Under the pieces are notes generated by a model, which worked only from the letters and a program-made list of their open reading frames with translations, searched no databases and was not told the origin of the DNA. From NCBI RefSeq assembly GCF_965208895.1, contig NZ_OZ242363.1, positions 2,232,001 through 2,296,000 of the forward strand: a DNA stretch of 64,000 nt, given 5' to 3'. Position numbers and translations under genes: made by a program. Position 1 is the first letter of the stretch, and each line of letters starts with the position of its first letter. Below, one piece after another: positions 27,392-35,836 of the stretch. This DNA is from Poriferisodalis sp965208895 (GTDB lineage: Bacteria; Actinomycetota; Acidimicrobiia; Acidimicrobiales; Poriferisodalaceae).

Positions 27392-29190
27392 TCACCCGAT
27401 TCGCCCTGCGACGTTCCCACGGATGTCATGTGCGGGTCCTGAGGGTGGCGAGGTCGGCTCGCTAGGTGCGGCAACTCTCTCGTTCGGGTCGTCGTTTGCG
27501 TATCCGACGGCTACCTCGTCGACGTTGCCTCGGGCTTGGTCGCCGGCCAAGTCGGCGTCGGCGTCACTGGCTGCCTCGGCGCCGGCCAGGATGGTGACCA
27601 GGTCGCGTGCGGCGGGCAGCCGGTCCAGCACCGCGGCTGTCCCTTCGTAGCGCACCTTTTGGACCGGTCCGGTCACCGCATCCGGAGAGGCGAGGTCGAG
27701 CCCGCCCCCAGCCTCGGTCCCATCTGAGCCGGCGGGAGCGAAGCGAATGCCCGAAGCGTCGTTGGTGAGCTTCGAGCGTCTCGCTGCCGCGGCCAAGATG
27801 TCCTCGAGCAGCTCGTCGTGCACTACAGACGCGATGTAGGCGTTGAAGTTCACCTCGATCGCGAACTGGGTGCGGCCGGCGTTCGTCGCCGTCCCCGACG
27901 CGCCCCGGCCTCCGGCCGTGCGCGCCAGCGGAGTGGCCAGCGACGCGGTGCAATCAGCGATTCTCGCGGCGAACCTCGAGTCGAAATCGGCGTTGCCGCG
28001 CAATGCGGCCAGCAGATCGGCAGTCGTGGCGGGGCCGTTCACCCAGCGCACCGTCACCCGCTTGGCGCGGGTGTCGACGCGCACGTCGATGTCGGTCGCC
28101 TTCGACGCGTTGTAGCCCGACGCCGTGTCGAACAGCATCGACCAGGCATTGCCCGCAGCTCCCGCAGCATCGCCGGAGCCCTTCGCGTCGATATGCAGCA
28201 CCGTGTCGCCTCCCGACGCGACCGGCGCGCCGAACGGATTCGACGTCGGCACCGTCCACGAGTTGTGGGCGGAGTGCTTCAGCTCGCTCATCAAGATCGA
28301 GCTGACCCGCGGACTGGGCTGCGCCTTGATCGCCGACGCCGACGTGCCCGTGCTCATGTTGCCCGCCGCGTCAGTGATCTGGCCGGGCTTGACCGTCAGC
28401 CGGTCACCGACCTCCAGGTTGCGGCCGATCGTCACCGTCACCACAGCCGACTTGGCGCCGGCTGTCACCGTCGGCGCCGGAGCAGAACTGATCACATTGG
28501 TGGACTCGGTGCCCTTGCCCGACGCCGCCACGAACGTGAAGCTGTCACGGCCGATGTCGCCCCCGGCACCTTCAGCGAAGCCGCCGGCATCAGCGAACGT
28601 CACCGTGAACGTCGCCACAGGCGTCGACCGTTCCGCTATGCCCAGAACCGACGTCGACGGCCGCGTCCGGTCCGGTGCAGGCACCGTCACCGACGCTGAC
28701 GCAGACGTGACCGTGCGCTTGTGCGAACCGGTCCCGAACGTGTGACCCGACTCCACGACCGAAACCGTGTCGCCCGCCGCCACAGCACGCCCCAGCGTCA
28801 CCGTCGCCTTGCGGTTCAGGCACGAACCGCCCGCCGCCGTGGCCCTCACCGCAGACACCGACACCGCAGCGCCGTTCACCTCGATGATGTCGCGCGGCTT
28901 CGCCAGCAAAGCATCGTTCGCTGCGTCGCCCGAAGAACCCGCAGCCTCAATGTCATCACTGAAATACAGCGAGATATGGCTGCCGGGCCGCACCGGGTCA
29001 TCAGCGTCGGCCATGCCGTCACCGTTCGTGTCGCCCTCATCCGCGTCAGCAGTGGACGGATCATCGCCGGCCGCAATGCTCACAGACAACGCACCCACCG
29101 ACGGCACCGCGCCAAGCGCGGCGCTCATCGTCGCCTCGCTCACCGCAGCAGTGCCGCCGACCGCGACGATCCGCAGGCTCAGCTTGTTGC
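27392..29190 (-). pseudogene. C5: surface-protein cassette truncated at both ends
   Basis: Homology starts at about NKLSLRIVAVGGTAAVSEAT (C8 residue 360) and stops near VGYANDDPNE (27479), so it lacks both the N-terminal part and the last 25 residues with the usual SVKARN ending, and it has no terminator hairpin. Downstream of the break the frame runs into unrelated sequence to 27392. From 27490 to 28073 I see no difference from C13. The break leads directly to gtgcgggtcctgagggtgg, which also starts the flank repeat at 47250. Confidence 0.8.
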
Positions 29191-29194
29191 CCCT

Positions 29195-29290
29195 GAGCTA
29201 CCTGACTCGGTGACGCGAGACCGAGGGATCGGCGGGGCAGGCATTGAAACGGCGCAGCGCAGCAAGCATCAAACGAACAGACGTAACGCG
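29195..29290. repeat. Cassette flank repeat, short copy
   Basis: gacgcgagaccgagggatcgg and acggcgcagcgcagca blocks recur at 47380-47465, 54230-54310 and 58780-58860, in each case directly before a cassette hairpin. Here only the last 95 bp of the roughly 200-bp unit remain, between the 5' end of C5 and the hairpin of C6. Confidence 0.65.
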
Positions 29291-29293
29291 AGG

Positions 29294-29322
29294 GAGCCCC
29301 GGGGCGGGTGCCCCAGGACTCC
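29294..29322 (-). terminator. Terminator-like hairpin after C6
   Basis: Same variant arm (ccccaggactc) as after C1. Confidence 0.6.
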
Positions 29323-29394
29323 TGTCAGTCTGGCTTTTGCCGGTCGGGCGGCGGTGCCGTCTGTCCGGTTGGGGCCGTGTGTGCAGCAGGTTCG

Positions 29395-31530
29395 CTAGTT
29401 GTGGGCCTTGACGTTGCTGCTTACCGCGATGCGGTTCTCGCTGTTGGCGTTCTTGTCTTCCTCGACCGGGTCATGGGTGCCCGATGTCGGGGCGGCGTCG
29501 GCCGCGTAGCCCAGAGCAACCGCCTGAGTCTCGATGATCGCCGGGACCGGTGGGTTCGCTGTGGTGTCGGCGGTCTGGCCTTCGTGGCCGGCGGCGGTGT
29601 CGACGAGATCGCGTGCCATGGGCAGCAGGCCCGCCACAGCGGTCTCGCCCTCATAGCGCACCTTCTTCGTCGGACCCGTCACAGCCGTCTGACCGGTGGA
29701 GGCCATGGACAGGCCGCCCGCGGCCGGGGTGCCGGCCTCTCCGGAGGCGTCGGCGCCGATGACGGCGTCGGTGTTGTCCACCTTCGCCCGTGCCGCTGCT
29801 GCGGCCAGCAGGTCCCTCAGCAGCGCATCGTGCGCGTCCGCGTCAACCGCCGAGATGTACCGGTTGAAGTTGACCTCGATCGCGAACTGGGTGCGGCCCG
29901 CGTTCGTCGGCGCCGCCGAGACGTTCCTGTTCGCGTTGGTGACCGCCAGCGGCGTCCTGGTCGTGCCAGAGCACGGCAGCGCCACAGCGAAACGGCTGTC
30001 GAAGTCTTCGTTGGCCCTCAGCGCCGCGACCAAGTCGTGCACGGTGGCCGCGCCGTTCACGAACCGCACCGTCGCCCGCTTGCCCTTGGTGTCGACGCGC
30101 ACGTCGATGTCCAGCGGCTTGGAGGCCATGTAGGTGCTCGCCGTGTCGAACACGACCCTCCACGCGTTGCCCGCAGCACCCGCAGCGTCGCCGGCGGCCT
30201 TCGCTGTGATCGTGACCGCGTTCGCCGCGTCCGAGGCAGTGGTCGCGTCGGCAGCCGTCGCCGGCAGCGTCCACGAGTTGAGCGCGGAGTGCTTGAGCCC
30301 GCTCATCAGCACCGAACTGATCCTCGGGCTCGCCTCAGCCTCGATCGCGGTCCCCGGCTTCGCCGAGCTCAGATTCCCCGCACGGTCCTTGACCCTGCTG
30401 GACTTGAGCACCAGCCGGTCCCCGGCCACCAACGGGTTCGTCAGCGACACCGTCGTCGTGAACGACGTGGTGGGCTCACCGCCCGTCTCGGCAGGGATGG
30501 CGGCGGTGCCGAAGGCCGACACCGGGTCGACGGTGCTCGACGACGAAGTGCTCGTCGAGCCAGCGCCGCGCGTGCAGGCGAAGCCCGCCGCGGTCAGCGT
30601 GTCAGGGGCCAGCCCGCCCGGATCGGTGACCGTCAGCGTGAACGCGTCCGCGCCCGGCGACGAGCCGGACCTCGGCGACGCGATGCCGATGATCGAAACC
30701 TGAGGCCTGCCGGTGTCCTTCGGCGCTGCCTGCACCGTCGTCGAGGCCGGCACCACGGTGCGCTGATCCTCATCAGTGCCCAGCTTGAGCGTCGAGGACG
30801 CGATCGAGATCACGTCCCCGGCCGACAGCCCTTGCCCCAACGCCACATACACGACATTGTCCGCGCAGCCGCCGCCGGTCACGCCGGTCACCGCCGAGGT
30901 CACCACGGCGGGAATGCCGTTGACCTCGACGATGTCGCGCAGCCTGTTCGTCACCGTGAGCCCGTCGCCGTCGGCGGCGTCACTGCCGCTCGTCACGTCG
31001 TCGCTGAAATACAGCGCGAACGTGCCGCTGGCGGACTGGGGCCGCACCGGGTCGTCTGCGTTGGCGACCCCGTCACGATTGGTGTCGCCCTCGCGTGCAG
31101 CGGACGTGGCGGGGTTGTCGCCCGCGCCGATCTGCACCGTCAGCGCGCCCGACGAGGCCGCCGCAGCCGTCGCGGCGTCCATCACAGCCTGACTCACCGC
31201 AGCCGTGCCGCCCACCGCGACAATGCCCAGATTCAGATTGATGCCGCCGATCGCCTTCGGCGTCGCCGCCAGGTAATCGCGCACCGCCGCCGGCAGCGTT
31301 TCGCCGACAATCAACGGCGTCACCAAAGCACCGCCGGTCAGACTCGATGCCAGCACCGGCGCCGCAGCAACACCGTCAGGGTTGCCGCGCACCAGCACCA
31401 CCGCGATGTCCAAAGCGGCCGCTCCCGCCGATCTCATCGCCTCAATCCGGGCGCGCTCGAACTCGCTCAACCTCGCTGCCATACTGGACACCTCCACTGG
31501 TGGTTGCTGTGTCGAACAACCGGTCATCAT
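29395..31530 (-). pseudogene. C6: surface-protein cassette fused in frame to an IS30 transposase start
   Basis: One open frame of 711 codons. The first 46 residues (MMTGCSTQQPPVEVSSMAAR...DIAVVL) are the IS30 transposase N-terminus; it then switches to VRGNPDGVAAAPVLASSL, a cassette entering at C8 residue 309 and running to RIAVSSNVKAHN. The joint at 31392-31401 is a 10-bp sequence (ccagcaccac) present in both parents. The product would lack a signal peptide, so export is unlikely, but the IS30 start could permit expression. It shares an apparently identical 1.5-kb stretch with C1. Confidence 0.8.
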
Positions 31531-31560
31531 GACCGATCACTCGCAACCACCGGTGGAGTC
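31392..31560 (-). mobile_element. IS30 5' end remnant
   Basis: Contains the IS30 transposase start and the terminal inverted structure CCACTGGTGGTTGC/GCAACCACCGGTGG, nearly identical to 23650-23830. Confidence 0.75.
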
Positions 31561-31666
31561 CGCCATCGTTTTTGTGGGATGGGGGCTTCTGGTCAGCACA
31601 GGGGTGCCGGGCACGCCATACTGCGCGTATGGCAAACACATGTGTAACGGACAGGCTCGGTCCGTT

Positions 31667-31897
31667 GTGAGCGACAGCACCGCTGGGGAGGCAACCCGCC
31701 CGATCGCGAGAGTCGCCATGCCGACATTTTGGGATGGCGTGGCGCAGGCCTTCGACATCCACGGCCAGCATCCGCCCTACAACGTCTTCGATGAGAAGGC
31801 TTCCAATCCCTATGTGGCGGTACTCCACGGCTGGCTGCGCTACGGCGCACGAGGAAGCCACATCGCTGCGCAACACATACAGGGCATCAGCGAATGA
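31667..31897 (+). CDS. Small protein, first gene of a DUF2335 pair
   Basis: About 76 residues from GTG 31667 (an in-frame ATG at 31640 is the alternative). MPTFWDGVAQAFDIHGQHPP and then NVFDEKASNPYVAVLHGWL match the small gene at 14583-14804 in the AQAFD...W.. core. The stop overlaps the next ATG (ATGA). Paired, coupled arrangement seen twice in this window. Confidence 0.6.
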   Translation: MSDSTAGEATRPIARVAMPTFWDGVAQAFDIHGQHPPYNVFDEKASNPYVAVLHGWLRYGARGSHIAAQHIQGISE

Positions 31898-32367
31898 CCG
31901 ATGGGGAACAGGACGCTGACGGCGACCTAGCACCCGACAAGCCCGAGCAGGCCCAAGCACCGGTCCCGCAGGTCTCCTTCAATCAGTTCAACCAGCAGAT
32001 TCAACTCATCTTCCCATCGATGATCGAGGCGCTCAGCGGCCTCGCTGACAAGCACCCGGCGCTGGCGGACAAGATCGTGGGCGACATAGCCGCTCAGGGG
32101 CTTCGGCAGGATGAGATGACGATGGTCGTGGTCAAAGGCAACGACAGGCGCGCTGACCGAGGCCAGCGAGCCGCACAGATTGTCGGGTTGCTGATTCTGG
32201 CTTTCGGCGCATTCCTGATCGCGACCGACCGCCCAGTTGAGGGCTACATCGCGCTGGCCGTCGTGGTCGCCCCCTACTTGGGAGTCGTGATCTGGCGAAG
32301 CCGAGCGGCGGCGCATGAACGTATCGTCAGAGCCCAACAGATGCTCAATCCGCCAAACGAGTCTTGA
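31894..32367 (+). CDS. DUF2335-like membrane protein
   Basis: 157 residues. An acidic start, FNQFNQQIQLIFPSMIEALS, LADKHPALADKIVGDI, VVVKGNDRRADRG, then two hydrophobic helices (about 95-115 and 121-139) and a basic amphipathic end (RSRAAAHERIVRAQQML). It is the intact counterpart of the frameshifted gene at 14801. Predicted inner-membrane protein of unknown function. Confidence 0.75.
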   Translation: MTDGEQDADGDLAPDKPEQAQAPVPQVSFNQFNQQIQLIFPSMIEALSGLADKHPALADKIVGDIAAQGLRQDEMTMVVVKGNDRRADRGQRAAQIVGLLILAFGAFLIATDRPVEGYIALAVVVAPYLGVVIWRSRAAAHERIVRAQQMLNPPNES

Positions 32368-32465
32368 TCGGCCTCGAGAGCGGCAGCATCGGACAGCTTG
32401 GCCGGCCTTCGACGACATCGCTGCAAAGCTGCGGCGATTGTCTAGATAATTGGTTCCAAGGGGTG

Positions 32466-32660
32466 GGCCTGTCGGACGCTCCCTTGCCGGGCGGCGTGTG
32501 CGTCAGCGTTTTGTCGGGCGTGTTCGTCGCGTCGCATCGGGCGGATGACACACTGGGCGCGACGCGCGACTCGGAGGCCGCGAACCGGCCCGACGGTGTC
32601 GCCATCGACACGGATCCCCAAAGCGAACGCGACATGCTGAGGGCAGCCTGCCGGCCTGCG
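32466..32660 (-). mobile_element. IS110-family 3' fragment
   Basis: Begins GGCCTGTCGGACGCTCCCTT; the minus strand reads RVARRAQCVIRPMRRDEHAR, matching the IS110 C-terminus relic at 49200-49530. Near-identical to 8151-8350. Confidence 0.5.
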
Positions 32661-32759
32661 CCGGACATCCCTGCACGGCACCCATCGTCGAGGCCGATTC
32701 GGTCTCCGACCCGCAGCGCGAGCAGGGACTCCACCGCTATTGATGGGCACTCTGAGATG

Positions 32760-33190
32760 AGGAACCTCAGCAACCAAGACTGACGAGAAATCCATGAGGG
32801 TGGACGAACTCGCCGCAGGCCGCGCCGAAGTCGGTGTCGCACAACTTGCATCTGGCGCCGTGAGCGTCGATGCAGGCTCGACGTGCCCACGCGCTGCGCT
32901 CAAAGCGGTCGGCCGCGACCGTCTCGGCTGCCCCCTCGGGTGCTGCTCAGCGGGCTGCGGCGCCATGCAGCAGCAGCACTGCCTTGTCGCCTGCGGCGAG
33001 TCCGCTCTCGGGTCGGCCGCCGGGCCGCCTCCGATGTCCTGCGATGGTGGGTGTCCGGTGCGAGACATATACGCCGCGATCGCGGGTCGCCGAGCTGGGT
33101 GAAATGGTGCTCGCACTCCGGGAACGGTGTCTGAGGCAACCGTCGGCCGCCTCGTGGCCATGCCGGCGATGCCGGACCTTTCGACAAGCT
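32760..33190 (-). pseudogene. Relic block with HNH-endonuclease-like fragment, upstream flank copy 2
   Basis: One minus-strand frame reads FERSAWARRACIDAHGARCK and then LCDTDFGAACGEFVHPHG. This fits the C-terminal HNH pattern ARxACIxxHGxxCxxCxxDFxxxxGE up to but not including the final His-His. The rest of the nuclease is lost. Same block as 8460-8890. Confidence 0.5.
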
Positions 33191-33234
33191 CGTCGGAACG
33201 CGAATGCTCGAGTCCGGCGGGTCCGGACGCGAAG

Positions 33235-33262
33235 GAGCCCCGGGGCGGGTGCCCCGGGGCTC
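33235..33262 (-). terminator. Terminator hairpin after C7
   Basis: Perfect stem gagccccgggg-cgggtg-ccccggggctc. Confidence 0.7.
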
Positions 33263-33335
33263 TTTCGTTGTCGGCCTTCGCTGTTGGGCCAGCAGGGCTG
33301 GCCGGACGGTTCGGGCCGTCTGTGCAGCCGGCTCG

Positions 33336-35712
33336 CTAGTTGCGGGCCTTGATGCTGCTGGTTTGGGAGATGCGGACCTGCGAAGCGCCGTTGCGGCCTT
33401 GGTCGACTTTCGCGTTGGCCGCTGTGGTGTTGACGTCGGCAGCGAAACCGTTCGCGACCGGCGGCACCGCGGGCCGGTAGTTGGTCTCCACAGCAGTGGT
33501 GCCCGGGTTGTCGGCTTGGAGCCGTGCCCCGGCGTCAGTGGTGATCAGGTCACGTGCCTTGGGCAGGTTCTTCACCAAGGCGGTCTCGCCCTCATAACGC
33601 ACGATCCTCGCCGGCGCAGCGAAACCGTCGGACGGATCGGATGCGGAAAGGCCGAGGCCGCCACCGGCAGTGCCGGCGGTGATGGTGCCGTCGTCGGCGA
33701 TGGTGCCCCCATCGACGTCAGCACGGATGCCGCTGGCGTCGTTGGTGGTGCCCGCACGGTGAGCTGCGTTGGCCAGCACGTCGGCCAGCAGAGCCTCGTG
33801 GCTGACGCTGTCGACGTAACCGTTGAACCGGACCTCGATCGCGAACTGGGTGCGGCCTGTGCCGTTGGAGGCAGCCACGACATCGCGTGGAGGCGTTTCG
33901 CCTGTCACCAGGCCCAGCGCAATCGCGGACCCATGGCCGCCGTTGGGCCCGGCGGTCGCCGCCTCACTGCAGTCGGCGAAGCCCGCGGAGAAGCGCGCGT
34001 CGAAGTCGGCGTTCGCCTCCAAAGCGGCGAGCAGGTCGCCCAACGTGGCTGTCGCGGGGCCGTTCACGAACCGCACCGTCACCCGCTGGCCCCTGGTGTC
34101 GACGCGCACGTCGATGTCCAGCGGCTTGGCTGCACTGTGAGTGCTGACCCGGTCGAACACCATCGTCCAGCCGTTGCCCGCAGCCCCAGCAGCGTCGCCG
34201 TCGGCCTTGGCCCGGATCGTGATCCCGGCACCGTCGGTTGCGACGCCGCCGACGAGCCCGCTGGGCACCGGCCACGAGTTCTGCACGCTGTGCTTGAGGC
34301 TGCTCATCAGCACCGAGGCGATGCGCGGGCTCGCCTGCGGCCTGATCGCCGTGCCCGAGGTCCCCGCGTTGCCGTTGGCCAGCGGGCGGGCCGTGTCGCT
34401 GATCACGCCCGGCTCCACGACGAGCCTGTCACCCACCGCCAAAGGACGGCCGATCTCCACCGTCGCCGCGAAACGCTTGTCGGACACCGCAGTGGCAGCC
34501 GTGTGAGTGACCCCGTCCGCCGAGATGACGTTCGTGGTTGCAGTCCCCACGCCCGCCCTCGGCACGAAAGTGAAGTCATCAGCATCAAGGCTGCTGTCCG
34601 CGGCCATCACCCCGAACCCGCCGGCGTCGCTGAAGGTCACCGCGAAGCCGTCGACATCCCGGCTGGCCACACCGGTCGCTGCTGTGCCGTCCGCGTCCGC
34701 GGGCGCAACGGCAAGCACACTCACCGCGGGCCGCATGCGATCAGCAGGCGGAGCCGTCGCCGAGGCCGGCTCAACAGTGCGCCTGTCGCTGCCGGCGCCG
34801 AACGTGTGGGTCCCATGACGCACCACCGAGATCGTGTCGCCGCTGCGCAGATGCCGGCCAAGCGTCACGTCGATCCTGCGCCGGTCGCACACCCGGCCAG
34901 AGTTCGCCGTCGCAGCCAACACCACCGCCGGGACGCCGTCGATCTCGACGAAGTCCGACAGCTTCGCCAAATCAGGCTCCACATCATCACTGAAATACAG
35001 CGAGATCCTCGGACCGGCCTCGCTGCCCGACATACGAACAACCGCAGCCGCGTCGGGCCGCACCGGATCGTCCGCGGTGACCGCCCCGTCAGCGTCGGTG
35101 TCCCGGCCAGCGCCGAACTGCACAGTGAGCGCACCCGAGGAAGCTGCCGCAGCCAGAGCAGCATCCATCGTGGCCTCGCTGACCGCAGCAGTACCGCCGA
35201 CCGCGACGATGCCGAGATTCAGCTTGTCGGCACCGACGGCCCTGGACGTCGCCGCGAGGCAGTCGCTCACCGAAACCGGAAGACTGTCACCCACAACCAG
35301 CGGCGAAACCAAGAAACCGCCCGCAAGGCTCGACGCCAGCACCGGAGCGCCGACCACGCCGTCAGGGTTGCCGCGAACCAGCGCGACCATGTTGTTCGAC
35401 ACAAGGCCCAAGGCGTCGCCGCAGCCGTTGTTGGCCAACTGCGCCAACGCAACCGACACAGCAGCAGCCGAATCGCCCTCGACCCGGCTCACGGTGTCGA
35501 CGCCGAGCGTGGTCAGCGCAGAAACCACATCAGCCGACACCGCTGAGGTGCCGCCGCCGACCTGCACATGCTCCACATCATTCGCGGTGATGTACTCCGC
35601 AGTCACGTCAGGCAACTCGTCAGCAGCCGTCATCAGCACCGGCAACTGCAAACGGTACGCGACCGTCTGCACTGCCACGCCGAACGCCAAAGCGTCGGGG
35701 CTGCCGCAGTTC
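33336..35712 (-). pseudogene. C7: 5'-truncated surface-protein cassette
   Basis: Homology enters at GSPDALAFGVAVQTVAYRLQ (C8 residue 201) and runs to RISQTSSIKARN. No leader or signal peptide; the 5' end lies about 25 bp from the hairpin of C8, so the two copies are almost directly in tandem. The 784-codon body is fully open. Its 3' kilobase is shared with C2. Confidence 0.8.
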
Positions 35713-35736
35713 GAGCCCGCCGTCCCCGGACGCGAA

Positions 35737-35764
35737 GAGCCCCGGGGTCGAGACCCCGGGGCTC
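35737..35764 (-). terminator. Terminator hairpin after C8
   Basis: gagccccgggg-tcgaga-ccccggggctc, perfect stem; 73 bp past the C8 stop. Confidence 0.75.
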
Positions 35765-35836
35765 CCTCGTTGTCATGTTTTGCCGTTCAGGCGGGCGTGC
35801 CGTCTGTCCGGTTCAGGCCGACTGTGCAACTGTTTG

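Noticed and set aside
31382..31897. 171-codon plus-strand frame starting in the IS30 remnant
   Set aside because: Its first half is antisense to IS30; only the last 76 codons resemble the small DUF2335 partner, so a later start was used.
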